From contig NZ_FYDX01000006.1 of the NCBI RefSeq assembly GCF_900187455.1, positions 62,001 to 126,000 of the forward strand: a stretch of 64,000 nucleotides of DNA. The letters are read 5' to 3'. Positions 28,716-37,838 of this stretch are shown here, one piece after another (position 1 is the stretch's first letter; every line of letters starts with the position of its first letter). Source of the stretch: Pseudomonas sp. Irchel 3E13. Its GTDB lineage: Bacteria; Pseudomonadota; Gammaproteobacteria; Pseudomonadales; Pseudomonadaceae. The position numbers and the translations under genes are program-made. The notes under the pieces are model-generated. The model worked only from the letters and a program-made list of their open reading frames with translations. It did not search any database and had not been told where the DNA came from.

Positions 28716-28741
28716 CGCACCACGCCCGCACATTCTGTTAC
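28711..28741. promoter_or_regulatory. Possible enhancer-binding site upstream of hutU (GTAAC / GTTAC dyad)
   Basis: TGTAAC (28711-28716) and TGTTAC (28736-28741) form an inverted pair 19 bases apart, about 150-175 bases upstream of the hutU sigma-54 promoter, a usual enhancer distance. TGTTAC-type elements are associated with CbrB; spacing and orientation here are not a confident match. Confidence 0.3.
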
Positions 28742-28749
28742 CGAATGCC

Positions 28750-28774
28750 CCAAGGTGGCGCAATGCCGCCTTGG
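28750..28774 (+). terminator. Stem-loop after hutD
   Basis: The stem CCAAGGTGGC / GCCGCCTTGG with one G-U pair has a 5-base loop and no T-run. It probably ends or protects the hutCD message in the 321-base hutD-hutU gap; the rest of the gap holds the hutU control elements listed separately. Confidence 0.45.
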
Positions 28775-28886
28775 TCCTCGCACCGCCTTCCGCTGTCCTC
28801 CCACCTTCTTTGCAAGATTTCTGCGCCTTGATCCACAAGGGTTTGAAGCCCCTGGGGGATTTTTTTCATCAAGCGTTTTGCGGACT

Positions 28887-28902
28887 TGGCAATTCAATTG
28901 CA
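28887..28902 (+). promoter_or_regulatory. Sigma-54 promoter of hutU
   Basis: TGGCAATTCAATTGCA fits TGGCAN-N5-TTGCW with exactly 10 bases between GG and GC. The predicted start site near 28913 falls inside the HutC operator at 28907-28920. Sigma-54 control of hut by CbrB and NtrC is known in P. fluorescens. Confidence 0.85.
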
Positions 28903-28906
28903 TATG

Positions 28907-28920
28907 CTTGTATGTACAAG
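28907..28920. promoter_or_regulatory. HutC operator at the hutU start site
   Basis: CTTGTATGTACAAG is a dyad with six-base perfect arms around TG, matching the TTGTA-type HutC site. It begins five bases after the -12 element. Confidence 0.8.
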
Positions 28921-29036
28921 TAAAGATGTGTGCGTATGAGTGGATAGGCCATCCCCTCCACGCTGTTCGTAAAACGGTTATCACCGCTGGCCCACTGCCT
29001 GGGTTGGGATTGGATAGATGCTCGAGGAGCCCTTTC

Positions 29037-30716
29037 GTGACTGACAACAACCTGAACAAATTCCGTGATGTCGAAATCCGTGCACCCCGCGGCAACAAGC
29101 TGACCGCCAAAAGCTGGCTGACCGAAGCGCCGCTGCGCATGTTGATGAACAACCTCGACCCGGAAGTGGCGGAGAACCCGAAGGAACTGGTGGTATACGG
29201 CGGTATCGGCCGTGCCGCGCGCAACTGGGCGTGCTACGACAAGATCGTCGAGAGCCTGACCAACCTGAATGACGACGAAACCCTGCTGGTGCAATCGGGC
29301 AAGCCGGTCGGCGTGTTCAAGACCCACGCCAATGCGCCGCGTGTACTGATCGCCAACTCCAACCTGGTGCCGCACTGGGCCACGTGGGAACACTTCAACG
29401 AACTGGATGCCAAGGGCTTGGCGATGTACGGCCAGATGACCGCCGGTAGCTGGATCTACATCGGCAGCCAGGGCATCGTCCAGGGCACCTACGAAACCTT
29501 CGTCGAAGCCGGTCGCCAACACTACAACGGCAGCCTCAAAGGCAAGTGGGTGCTGACCGCCGGCCTCGGCGGCATGGGCGGCGCCCAGCCACTGGCCGCG
29601 ACCCTGGCCGGCGCCTGCTCGCTGAACATCGAATGCCAGCAGAGCCGCATCGACTTCCGCCTGAGCAGCCGCTACGTCGACGAACAGGCCAACGACCTCG
29701 ATGACGCCCTGGCGCGCATCGCCAAGTACACCGCCGAAGGCAAGGCCATCTCCATCGCGCTGCTGGGTAACGCTGCCGAAATCCTCCCGGAACTGGTCAA
29801 GCGCGGCGTGCGCCCGGACATGGTCACCGACCAGACCAGCGCCCACGACCCGCTCAACGGCTACCTGCCCGCCGGCTGGAGCTGGGACGAATACCGCGAC
29901 CGCGCCAAGACCGAGCCGGCCGCAGTGGTCAAGGCCGCCAAGCAATCCATGGCCGTGCACGTCCAGGCCATGCTCGACTTCCAGAAGCAAGGTATCCCGA
30001 CCTTCGACTACGGCAACAACATCCGCCAGATGGCCAAGGAAGAGGGCGTCGCCAATGCCTTCGACTTCCCGGGCTTCGTGCCGGCCTACATCCGTCCGCT
30101 GTTCTGCCGTGGCATCGGGCCGTTCCGCTGGGCCGCGCTGTCGGGCAACGCCGAAGACATCTACAAGACCGACGCCAAGGTCAAGGAACTGATCCCGGAC
30201 GACGCCCACCTGCACAACTGGCTGGACATGGCGCGCGAGCGCATCAGCTTCCAGGGTCTGCCGGCGCGTATCTGCTGGGTTGGCCTGGGCCTGCGCGCCA
30301 AGCTTGGCCTGGCGTTCAACGAAATGGTCCGTCGCGGCGAGCTGTCCGCGCCTATCGTTATCGGTCGCGACCACCTGGACTCCGGCTCGGTATCGAGCCC
30401 GAACCGTGAAACCGAGTCGATGAAAGACGGCTCCGACGCCGTGTCCGACTGGCCGCTGCTCAACGCCCTGCTGAACACCGCCAGCGGCGCGACCTGGGTT
30501 TCGCTGCACCACGGTGGTGGCGTGGGTATGGGCTTCTCGCAGCACTCGGGCATGGTGATCGTCTGCGACGGCACCGACGAGGCCGCCGAGCGTATCGCCC
30601 GCGTACTGACCAACGACCCGGGCACCGGCGTGATGCGTCATGCCGATGCCGGTTATGACATTGCTATCGAGTGTGCCAAAGAGCAGGGCCTGAACCTGCC
30701 GATGATCACCGGCTGA
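29037..30716 (+). CDS. hutU: Urocanate hydratase
   Basis: A 559-residue NAD-dependent enzyme converting urocanate to imidazolonepropionate, the second step of histidine degradation. Signatures include '[13 protein letters not shown]', '[17 protein letters not shown]' (dinucleotide fold), 'YGNNIRQMA' and '[19 protein letters not shown]' with the conserved Cys. The start is GTG at 29037 with a GAGGAG ribosome site 9 bases upstream. Earlier in-frame starts would extend through the promoter and operator, so are rejected. First gene of the main hut transcript. Confidence 0.97.
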   Translation: MTDNNLNKFRDVEIRAPRGNKLTAKSWLTEAPLRMLMNNLDPEVAENPKELVVYGGIGRAARNWACYDKIVESLTNLNDDETLLVQSGKPVGVFKTHANAPRVLIANSNLVPHWATWEHFNELDAKGLAMYGQMTAGSWIYIGSQGIVQGTYETFVEAGRQHYNGSLKGKWVLTAGLGGMGGAQPLAATLAGACSLNIECQQSRIDFRLSSRYVDEQANDLDDALARIAKYTAEGKAISIALLGNAAEILPELVKRGVRPDMVTDQTSAHDPLNGYLPAGWSWDEYRDRAKTEPAAVVKAAKQSMAVHVQAMLDFQKQGIPTFDYGNNIRQMAKEEGVANAFDFPGFVPAYIRPLFCRGIGPFRWAALSGNAEDIYKTDAKVKELIPDDAHLHNWLDMARERISFQGLPARICWVGLGLRAKLGLAFNEMVRRGELSAPIVIGRDHLDSGSVSSPNRETESMKDGSDAVSDWPLLNALLNTASGATWVSLHHGGGVGMGFSQHSGMVIVCDGTDEAAERIARVLTNDPGTGVMRHADAGYDIAIECAKEQGLNLPMITG

Positions 30717-30724
30717 TCCGCGTC

Positions 30725-30751
30725 GCGGGGGCCTCTACCGGTGGCCCCCGC
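30725..30751 (+). terminator. Stem-loop between hutU and hutX
   Basis: The stem GCGGGGGCC / GGCCCCCGC has a 9-base loop and no T-run. It may partially terminate or stabilise the hutU message and so lower expression of the downstream genes. Confidence 0.45.
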
Positions 30752-30841
30752 CGCGGCGTTTCATGGAAGGGACGACCGGACGCCTGGCTGAAAGGCCGCT
30801 GAACTGCCGATATCCACTTTCCTGTTTGGGAGCGTCATGCA

Positions 30842-31810
30842 ATGAAAACCAACAAGACCCTGCTTGCGTCGCTGTGTGCCCTTGGCCTGTTGAGTCTCTC
30901 GGGGGGCAGCCAGGCCGCGGGCTGGTGCGAATCCGGCAAACCGGTGAAGTTCGCCGGGCTGAACTGGGAAAGCGGCATGCTGCTGACCGACGTCATGCAG
31001 TTCGTGCTGAAAAACGGCTACGGCTGCGAAACCGACAGCCTGCCGGGTAACTCCATCACCATGGAAAACGCCCTGGGCACCAACGATATCCAGGTATTCG
31101 CCGAGGAGTGGGTGGGTCGCAGCGAGGTCTGGAAGAAGGCCGAGACCGCCGGCAAGGTAGTCGGTGTCGGCGCGCCGGTGGTGGGTGCGGTGGAAGGCTG
31201 GTACGTGCCGCGCTATGTGATCGAGGGTGATGCCAAGCGCAAGCTCGACGCCAAGGCGCCCAACCTCAAGGCCATCGCCGACCTGGGCCAGTACGCGTCG
31301 GTCTTCAAGGACCCGGAAGAACCCGGCAAAGGCCGCTTCTACAATTGCCCGGCGGGCTGGACCTGCGAGCTGGACAACAGCGAAATGCTCAAGGACTACG
31401 GCCTCGAGTCGAGCTACACCAATTTCCGTCCGGGCACCGGCCCGGCCCTGGATGCGGCGGTGCTGTCGAGCTACAAGCGTGGCGAGCCGATCCTCTTCTA
31501 TTACTGGACGCCAACCCCGCTGATGGGCCAGGTGGACCTGGTAAAGCTGGACGAGAAACCCGGCGTCGACAAGACCGTGACCATCAAGGTCGGCCTATCC
31601 AAGGCGTTCCACGAGCAGGCGCCGGAACTGGTCGCCGTGCTGGAAAAGGTCAACCTGCCGATCGACCTGCTGAACCAGAATCTGGCGCGCATGACCAAAG
31701 AGCGGATCGAGTCGCCGAAGCTGGCGAAAGCCTTCCTCAAGGAACATCCTGAAATCTGGCATGCGTGGGTCAGCGAAGAGGCGGCGAAGAAAATCGACGC
31801 AGCGCTCTGA
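30842..31810 (+). CDS. hutX: Histidine ABC transporter substrate-binding protein HutX
   Basis: A 322-residue periplasmic binding protein of the ProX/OpuAC (quaternary-amine type) family, with a signal peptide (1-25, Ser-Gln-Ala-Ala). The mature protein starts 'GWCESGKPVKFAGLNWESGMLL'; aromatic residues 'GWYVPRYV' and 'LFYYWTPTPLMG' probably line the ligand pocket. In hut loci the HutXWV system carries histidine, so substrate is inferred from context; betaine/proline is the family alternative. Four Cys (in 'WCES', 'YGCETD', 'YNCPAGWTCE') could form two disulfides. It is followed 30 bases later by hutW. Confidence 0.9.
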   Translation: MKTNKTLLASLCALGLLSLSGGSQAAGWCESGKPVKFAGLNWESGMLLTDVMQFVLKNGYGCETDSLPGNSITMENALGTNDIQVFAEEWVGRSEVWKKAETAGKVVGVGAPVVGAVEGWYVPRYVIEGDAKRKLDAKAPNLKAIADLGQYASVFKDPEEPGKGRFYNCPAGWTCELDNSEMLKDYGLESSYTNFRPGTGPALDAAVLSSYKRGEPILFYYWTPTPLMGQVDLVKLDEKPGVDKTVTIKVGLSKAFHEQAPELVAVLEKVNLPIDLLNQNLARMTKERIESPKLAKAFLKEHPEIWHAWVSEEAAKKIDAAL

Positions 31811-31840
31811 GCTACTCCTTCTACCTGACGAGTGAACCCT

Positions 31841-32692
31841 ATGTTCCCCGAAAACTTTACCTTCTCCATCGCCGACTGGGTCAACGGCTGGGTCGATGCG
31901 CTGGTGACCAACTACGGTGATGTGTTCCGGCAGATCTCCGACACCCTGCTCTGGGCCATCGTCAACCTCGAAGGCCTGCTGCGCGCCACGCCGTGGTGGC
32001 TGATGCTGGCGATCGTCGGCGCCATTGCCTGGCACGCGACCCGGCGCATCCTGCCAACCGTGGTGATCGTCGGCCTGCTGTTCCTGGTGGGGGCGGTGGG
32101 GCTCTGGGACAAACTGATGCAGACCCTGGCGCTGATGCTGGTGGCGACGCTGATCTCGGTGCTGATCGGCATCCCGCTGGGGATCCTGTCAGCCCGCAGC
32201 AATCGCCTGCGCGCGGTGCTGATGCCGCTGCTGGACATCATGCAGACCATGCCCAGCTTCGTGTACCTGATCCCGGTGCTGATGCTGTTCGGCCTGGGCA
32301 AGGTGCCGGCGATCTTCGCCACGGTGATCTACGCCGCGCCGCCGCTGATCCGCCTGACCGACCTGGGGATTCGCCAGGTCGACGGTGAAGTCATGGAAGC
32401 GATCAACGCCTTCGGTGCCAACCGCTGGCAGCAACTGTTCGGCGTGCAACTGCCGCTGGCCCTGCCGAGCATCATGGCCGGGATCAACCAGACCACCATG
32501 ATGGCCCTGTCGATGGTGGTGATCGCCTCGATGATCGGCGCCCGTGGCCTGGGCGAAGACGTGCTGGTGGGCATCCAGACCCTGAACGTCGGCCGCGGCC
32601 TGGAAGCGGGCCTGGCAATCGTGATTCTCGCGGTGGTGATCGACCGTATTACCCAGGCCTACGGCCGGGCGCGGCATGAGGTGAGCAAATGA
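31841..32692 (+). CDS. hutW: Histidine ABC transporter permease HutW
   Basis: A 283-residue inner-membrane permease of the ProW type with about six or seven membrane helices. The BPD_transp_1 coupling segment is 'EAINAFGANRWQQLFGVQLPLALPSIMAGINQT' in outline. ATG at 31841 is preferred; a GTG at 31832 is in frame. Its last codon overlaps the hutV ATG by four bases, showing tight coupling. Confidence 0.92.
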   Translation: MFPENFTFSIADWVNGWVDALVTNYGDVFRQISDTLLWAIVNLEGLLRATPWWLMLAIVGAIAWHATRRILPTVVIVGLLFLVGAVGLWDKLMQTLALMLVATLISVLIGIPLGILSARSNRLRAVLMPLLDIMQTMPSFVYLIPVLMLFGLGKVPAIFATVIYAAPPLIRLTDLGIRQVDGEVMEAINAFGANRWQQLFGVQLPLALPSIMAGINQTTMMALSMVVIASMIGARGLGEDVLVGIQTLNVGRGLEAGLAIVILAVVIDRITQAYGRARHEVSK

Positions 32693-33519
32693 GTACCCAG
32701 GCGATGAACAAGATCGAAGTGAAGAACGTCTTCAAGATCTTCGGCCAGCGTGCCGACGAAGCGCTGCAACTGATCCGCGAGTCCCACAGCAAGGAACAGG
32801 TACTGTCGAAAACCGGTTGCGTGGTGGGGGTCAATGACCTGTCGCTGTCCATCGGCGCTGGCGAAATCTTCGTCATCATGGGCCTGTCCGGTTCCGGCAA
32901 ATCGACCCTTGTGCGCCACTTCAACCGCCTGATCGACCCCACCAGCGGGGCGATCCTGGTGGATGGCGAAGACATCATGCAGTACGACATGGAAGCCCTG
33001 CGCCAGTTTCGCCGGCGCAAGATCAGCATGGTCTTCCAGAGCTTCGGCCTGCTGCCGCACAAGACCGTGCTCGACAACGTCGCCTACGGCTTGAAGGTTC
33101 GCGGCGAAAGCAAGCAACTGTGCGCCGAGCGCGCCCAGCACTGGATCACCACCGTGGGCCTGAAAGGCTACGAGAAATCCTGGCCGCACCAACTTTCCGG
33201 CGGCATGCGCCAGCGTGTCGGCCTGGCCCGCGCCCTCGCGGCGGACACCGACATCATCCTCATGGACGAAGCGTTCAGCGCCCTCGACCCGCTGATCCGC
33301 GCCGAAATGCAGGACCAGCTCCTGGAGCTGCAAAAGACCCTGCACAAGACCATCGTGTTCATCACCCATGACCTCGATGAAGCCGTGCGCATCGGCAACC
33401 GCATCGCGATCCTCAAGGACGGCCGCCTGATCCAGGTCGGCACGCCGCGAGAAATCCTCCACAACCCGGCGGACGAGTACGTCGACCGTTTCGTCCAGCG
33501 CCGCGCCGCCACCGTATGA
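32689..33519 (+). CDS. hutV: Histidine ABC transporter ATP-binding protein HutV
   Basis: A 276-residue ATPase of the ProV/quaternary-amine class. It has an extra N-terminal helix region (about 1-45), Walker A 'GLSGSGKSTL' (about 63-72), Q-loop 'VFQSFGLLPH', signature 'LSGGMRQRVGLARAL' and Walker B 'IILMDEAFSALD'. Unlike E. coli ProV (about 400 residues) it lacks the C-terminal CBS pair, so there is no osmotic-sensing module, as expected for a catabolic uptake system. Confidence 0.93.
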   Translation: MSTQAMNKIEVKNVFKIFGQRADEALQLIRESHSKEQVLSKTGCVVGVNDLSLSIGAGEIFVIMGLSGSGKSTLVRHFNRLIDPTSGAILVDGEDIMQYDMEALRQFRRRKISMVFQSFGLLPHKTVLDNVAYGLKVRGESKQLCAERAQHWITTVGLKGYEKSWPHQLSGGMRQRVGLARALAADTDIILMDEAFSALDPLIRAEMQDQLLELQKTLHKTIVFITHDLDEAVRIGNRIAILKDGRLIQVGTPREILHNPADEYVDRFVQRRAATV

Positions 33520-33527
33520 GGGCTGAC

Positions 33528-35051
33528 ATGCAGCAACCTGAGAATGTCGTGATCGCCGACGCGCCGCTGCGTTGGCAGGACATCGTCGCCGTGGCCCGCC
33601 ACGGCGCCGTCCTCTCGCTGTCCGACAGCGCCTGGGCGCGGATCGAGAATGCCCAGGGCATCGTCCGGCGCATCGTCGCAAGCGGCGAGCGCGCCTATGG
33701 CGTCAACACCGGCCTCGGCGCGCTGTGCAACGTTGCGCTGCAAGGCGAGCAACTGAGCCGGCTGTCGAGCAACACCCTGCTCAGTCATGCCTGTGGCGTC
33801 GGCCCGGTACTGCCGGACGAACAGACCCGGGCGATCATCTGCGCCGCCATCACCAACTACAGCCACGGCAAGTCCGGCATCCAGCGGCCGGTGGTCGAAG
33901 CACTGCTGGCGCTGCTGGAACGCGGCATCACCCCGCAAGTGCCGTCCCAGGGGTCGGTGGGCTACCTGACCCACATGGCCCATGTCGGCATCTGCCTGCT
34001 GGGCGTAGGCAAGGTCAGCTATCGCGGGCGTATCGTCGAGGCCGCCGAGGCGTTGGCCGAGGAAGGACTGAAACCCGTGGTGCTCGGTGCCAAGGACGGT
34101 CTGTGCCTGGTCAACGGCACGCCGTGCATGACCGGCCTGAGCTGCCTGGCGCTGGCCGATGCCACGCACCTGCTGCAATGGGCCGACGTCATCTCGGCCA
34201 TGAGCTTCGAAGCCCTGCGCGGGCAGATCGCCGCGTTCGACGCCGAAATCATCGCGCTCAAGCCGCACCCTGGCATGCAGCAGGTCGGCAGCAACCTGCG
34301 AGCCTTGCTCGAGGGCAGCGAAGTGATCGCCAGCAGCAAGGGCATCCGCACCCAGGACGCCCTGAGCATCCGCTCGATTCCGCAGGTCCACGGCGCCGCC
34401 CGCGACCAGTTGGCCCACGCGGCGAAGCAGATCGAGACCGAGCTCAATTCCGCCACTGACAACCCGTTGCTGCTCGGCACGCCGGACAACTTCCGGGTCA
34501 TGTCCCAGGCCAACCCGCACGGCCAGTCCGTGGCCATGGCCGCCGACCTGCTGGCGGTGGCGATCGCCGAAACCGGCTCGATCGCCGAGCGTCGCCTGGA
34601 CCGTCTGGTCAACCCGCACGTCAGCGGTTTGCCGGCGTTTCTGGTCGCAGAGCCCGGGGTCAACTCCGGGATGATGATCGTGCAGTACGTCGCCGCCTCG
34701 CTGTGCGCGGAGAACCGCCAGTTGGCGCAACCGGCGGTGCTCGACAACTACGTCACCTCGGGCCTGCAGGAAGATCATCTGAGCCTCGGCACCAGTGCCG
34801 CGCTCAAGCTGCACCGCGCCTTGGAAAACTGCACGCAGATCCTCGCCATCGAGTACCTGCTGGCGGGCCAGGCCTTCGAATTTCTCAAGGAGCAGCGCTT
34901 CGGCGCCGGCACCGGACGCGCCTGGCAGTTGCTGCGCGAACAGGTTCCGGCCTATCAGCAGGACCGTTGGCTGGCACCGGATATCGCCAGCGCGGCCGCG
35001 CTGCTCAAACAGCCGCAGTTGCCGCAGCGCGTGCTGCCGGCGCTGCTCTGA
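33528..35051 (+). CDS. hutH1: HutH1: histidase-like ammonia-lyase paralogue lacking the MIO triad
   Basis: A 507-residue member of the HAL/PAL/TAL fold. Many substrate-site motifs remain: 'AYGVNTGLG' (Tyr of the N-terminal loop), 'LLSHACGVG' (His), 'LVNGTP' (Asn), 'SIRSIPQVHG' (Arg) and 'LQEDHLSLG' (Glu). The MIO-forming Ala-Ser-Gly is absent: where hutH2 has '[15 protein letters not shown]', this protein has 'GSVGYLTHMAHV', three residues shorter. The catalytic Tyr before the conserved Arg is Leu ('TQDALSIR'). It therefore should not deaminate by the MIO route. The start at 33528 has GAGGG five bases upstream; ATG at 33516, overlapping hutV, is the alternative. Possibly a binding or regulatory subunit of HutH2 (inference). 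Confidence 0.9.
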   Translation: MQQPENVVIADAPLRWQDIVAVARHGAVLSLSDSAWARIENAQGIVRRIVASGERAYGVNTGLGALCNVALQGEQLSRLSSNTLLSHACGVGPVLPDEQTRAIICAAITNYSHGKSGIQRPVVEALLALLERGITPQVPSQGSVGYLTHMAHVGICLLGVGKVSYRGRIVEAAEALAEEGLKPVVLGAKDGLCLVNGTPCMTGLSCLALADATHLLQWADVISAMSFEALRGQIAAFDAEIIALKPHPGMQQVGSNLRALLEGSEVIASSKGIRTQDALSIRSIPQVHGAARDQLAHAAKQIETELNSATDNPLLLGTPDNFRVMSQANPHGQSVAMAADLLAVAIAETGSIAERRLDRLVNPHVSGLPAFLVAEPGVNSGMMIVQYVAASLCAENRQLAQPAVLDNYVTSGLQEDHLSLGTSAALKLHRALENCTQILAIEYLLAGQAFEFLKEQRFGAGTGRAWQLLREQVPAYQQDRWLAPDIASAAALLKQPQLPQRVLPALL

Positions 35052-35072
35052 ACCACGACAAGGAGCCAGAAC

Positions 35073-36608
35073 ATGAACGTCTTCAACTTGAATCCCGGCC
35101 AGGTCAGCCTCGCCGAATTGCGTGGTATCTACAAAACCCCGGTGCGCCTGAGCCTTGCCGCCAGCGCCGGCGCGCAGATCGACTCCAGCGTTGCCTGCGT
35201 CGAGCAGATCCTCGCCGAGAACCGCACCGCCTACGGCATCAACACCGGCTTCGGCCTGCTGGCCTCGACCCGTATCGCCACCCACGATCTGGAAAACCTG
35301 CAGCGCTCGCTGGTGTTGTCCCATGCCGCCGGCATCGGCCAGCCGCTGGATGACGCCATGGTGCGGTTGATCATGGTGCTCAAGATCAACAGCCTCAGCC
35401 GTGGTTTCTCCGGCATTCGCCGCACCGTGATCGACGCGCTGATCGCCCTGGTCAACGCCGAGGTGTATCCGCATATCCCGCTCAAGGGCTCGGTCGGCGC
35501 GTCCGGCGACCTCGCGCCGCTGGCGCATATGTCGCTGGTGCTGCTGGGCGAGGGCAAGGCCCGCTACAAGGGCGAGTGGCTGTCGGCCGTGGACGCGCTG
35601 GCGGTTGCGGGCCTGAAGCCGCTGACGCTGGCGGCCAAAGAAGGGCTGGCGCTGCTCAATGGCACCCAGGCCTCGACGGCTTACGCGCTGCGCGGCCTGT
35701 TCGAAGCCGAAGACCTGTTCGCCGCGGCCATCGCCTGTGGCGGCCTGACCGTCGAAGCGGTGCTGGGCTCCCGTTCGCCGTTCGATGCGCGCATCCATGC
35801 CGCACGCGGCCAGCGCGGCCAGATCGACGCGGCCGCCTGCTACCGCGACCTGCTGACCGACGGCACCGAGGTTTCCGCTTCCCACGAAAACTGCGGCAAG
35901 GTCCAGGACCCGTACTCCCTGCGTTGCCAGCCCCAGGTCATGGGCGCCTGCCTGACCCAACTGCGCCAGGCCGCCGAAGTGCTCGCGGTGGAAGCCAACG
36001 CCGTTTCCGATAACCCGTTGGTATTCGCCGAACAGGGTGACGTGATTTCCGGCGGCAACTTCCACGCCGAACCCGTGGCCATGGCCGCCGACAACATGGC
36101 CCTGGCGATTGCCGAGATCGGCTCGCTGAGCGAGCGGCGCATCTCGCTGATGATGGACAAGCACATGTCGCAACTGCCGCCTTTCCTGGTGGAGAACGGC
36201 GGGGTCAACTCCGGCTTCATGATCGCCCAGGTCACTGCGGCGGCGCTGGCCAGCGAAAACAAGGCGCTGTCCCATCCGCACAGCGTGGACAGCCTGCCCA
36301 CCTCGGCGAACCAGGAAGACCACGTCTCGATGGCCCCGGCTGCTGGCAAACGTCTGTGGGAAATGGCCGAAAACACTCGCGGCGTCCTCGCCATCGAATG
36401 GCTGGGCGCCTGCCAGGGCCTGGACCTGCGCACCGGCCTGAAGACCTCGGCCAAGCTGGAAGCAGCCCGCAAGACTCTTCGTGAGCGCGTTCCGCACTAC
36501 GACAAGGACCGCTTCTTCGCCCCCGACATCGAGATTGCCGTGGAACTGCTCGCCGAAGGCCGGCTGACCGGTCTGCTGCCTGTCGGCATCCTGCCGAGCC
36601 TGACCTGA
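35073..36608 (+). CDS. hutH: Histidine ammonia-lyase (histidase) HutH
   Basis: A 511-residue homotetrameric enzyme removing ammonia from L-histidine to give urocanate, the first step of the pathway. The MIO group forms from Ala143-Ser144-Gly145 in '[15 protein letters not shown]'. Other active-site motifs are complete: 'AYGINTGFG', 'LSHAAGIG', 'LLNGTQ', '[14 protein letters not shown]' (Tyr and Arg) and 'QEDHVSM' (Glu). Length matches the P. putida enzyme. It follows hutH1 by 21 bases and precedes hutI by 13. This is the functional histidase of the pair (hutH2 in P. fluorescens naming). Confidence 0.97.
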   Translation: MNVFNLNPGQVSLAELRGIYKTPVRLSLAASAGAQIDSSVACVEQILAENRTAYGINTGFGLLASTRIATHDLENLQRSLVLSHAAGIGQPLDDAMVRLIMVLKINSLSRGFSGIRRTVIDALIALVNAEVYPHIPLKGSVGASGDLAPLAHMSLVLLGEGKARYKGEWLSAVDALAVAGLKPLTLAAKEGLALLNGTQASTAYALRGLFEAEDLFAAAIACGGLTVEAVLGSRSPFDARIHAARGQRGQIDAAACYRDLLTDGTEVSASHENCGKVQDPYSLRCQPQVMGACLTQLRQAAEVLAVEANAVSDNPLVFAEQGDVISGGNFHAEPVAMAADNMALAIAEIGSLSERRISLMMDKHMSQLPPFLVENGGVNSGFMIAQVTAAALASENKALSHPHSVDSLPTSANQEDHVSMAPAAGKRLWEMAENTRGVLAIEWLGACQGLDLRTGLKTSAKLEAARKTLRERVPHYDKDRFFAPDIEIAVELLAEGRLTGLLPVGILPSLT

Positions 36609-36621
36609 CGGAGACTTGTGG

Positions 36622-37827
36622 ATGAAGACCCTCTGGCACAACTGCCATGTGGCACGCATGGCCCAAGGCGTCTACTCGGTCATCGACGACGCGGCCATCA
36701 TCACCGCCGGCGGACGCATCGAGTGGATCGGCCCGCGTCAGGCGCTGTCGGATCCGGGCATCGAGCAGCGGGTGGACCTGGGCGGTGCCTGGGTCACCCC
36801 GGGCCTGATCGACTGCCACACCCACGCCGTGTTCGGTGGCAACCGCAGCGGTGAGTTCGAGCAACGCCTGCAAGGTGTCAGCTATGCCGAAATCGCCGCC
36901 CAGGGCGGAGGCATCGCCAGCACCGTGCGCGCGACCCGCGCGGCCAGCGAGGATGAGCTGTACAGCAGCGCTCTGCGCCGGGTGCGGGCATTGATGCGCG
37001 ATGGCGTGACCACGCTGGAAATCAAGTCCGGCTACGGCCTGGACCTGGACAGCGAGCGCAAGCTGCTCAAGGTCATCCGGCGCCTTGGCGAAAGCCTGCC
37101 GCTGACCGTGCGCGCCACTTGCCTCGCCGCCCACGCTTTACCGCCGGAATATGCCGGGCGCAGTGATGACTACATCGAGCACATCTGCGAAGTGATGCTT
37201 CCGGCGCTGGCCGCCGAGGGGCTGGTGGATGCGGTGGACGCTTTCTGCGAGTACCTGGCGTTTTCCCCGGCGCAGGTCGAGCGGGTGTTCATCAAGGCGC
37301 AGGCGCTGGGGCTGCCGGTGAAGCTGCATGCCGAGCAGTTGTCGTCCCTGGCCGGTTCCAGCCTGGCGGCGCGTTATCAGGCGCTGTCGGCGGATCACCT
37401 GGAATTCATGACCGAAGACGACGCCATCGCCATGGCCGCCGCTGGCACCGTCGCGGTGCTGCTGCCCGGTGCTTTCTATTTCCTGCGGGAAACCCAACTG
37501 CCGCCGATGGACGCCCTGCGCAAGCACGGCGTGAAGATCGCCATCGCCAGCGACCTCAACCCCGGCACCTCGCCGGCGTTGTCGTTGCGGCTGATGTTGA
37601 ACATGGCCTGCACCCTGTTCCGCATGACCCCGGAAGAAGCGCTCGCGGGCGTCACCCAGCACGCCGCCACGGCGCTGGGCCTGGGCGACAGCCACGGCTC
37701 GCTGGAGGTCGGCAAGGTCGCCGACTTCGTTGCGTGGGATATCGAGCGGCCAGCCGACCTCTGCTACTGGCTGGGCGGTGATCTGGACAAGCGCGTGGTA
37801 CGCCACGGCGTTGAACTGACTGACTGA
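36622..37827 (+). CDS. hutI: Imidazolonepropionase
   Basis: A 401-residue zinc/iron amidohydrolase that opens 4-imidazolone-5-propionate to N-formimidoyl-glutamate, the third step. Metal ligands are in '[14 protein letters not shown]', '[10 protein letters not shown]' and '[11 protein letters not shown]'. The active Glu lies in 'EIKSGYGLD'. ATG at 36622 follows CGGAGAC by a normal spacing; the TTG at 36616 is less likely. It is part of the continuous hutU-hutG array and is followed 11 bases later by hutG. Confidence 0.97.
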   Translation: MKTLWHNCHVARMAQGVYSVIDDAAIITAGGRIEWIGPRQALSDPGIEQRVDLGGAWVTPGLIDCHTHAVFGGNRSGEFEQRLQGVSYAEIAAQGGGIASTVRATRAASEDELYSSALRRVRALMRDGVTTLEIKSGYGLDLDSERKLLKVIRRLGESLPLTVRATCLAAHALPPEYAGRSDDYIEHICEVMLPALAAEGLVDAVDAFCEYLAFSPAQVERVFIKAQALGLPVKLHAEQLSSLAGSSLAARYQALSADHLEFMTEDDAIAMAAAGTVAVLLPGAFYFLRETQLPPMDALRKHGVKIAIASDLNPGTSPALSLRLMLNMACTLFRMTPEEALAGVTQHAATALGLGDSHGSLEVGKVADFVAWDIERPADLCYWLGGDLDKRVVRHGVELTD

Positions 37828-37838
37828 GGCAAGCAACG

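Noticed and set aside
28755..29036. A longer N-terminus for hutU starting at 28755
   Set aside because: It would translate through the sigma-54 promoter and HutC operator and matches no urocanase sequence; GTG 29037 has a good ribosome site.
33168..36659. A 1163-codon open frame antisense to the hutH genes
   Set aside because: Composition is that of an antisense frame of high-G+C genes (Ala/Gly/Arg/His/Gln-rich, no domain, no ribosome site), and the sense strand encodes two clear family proteins.
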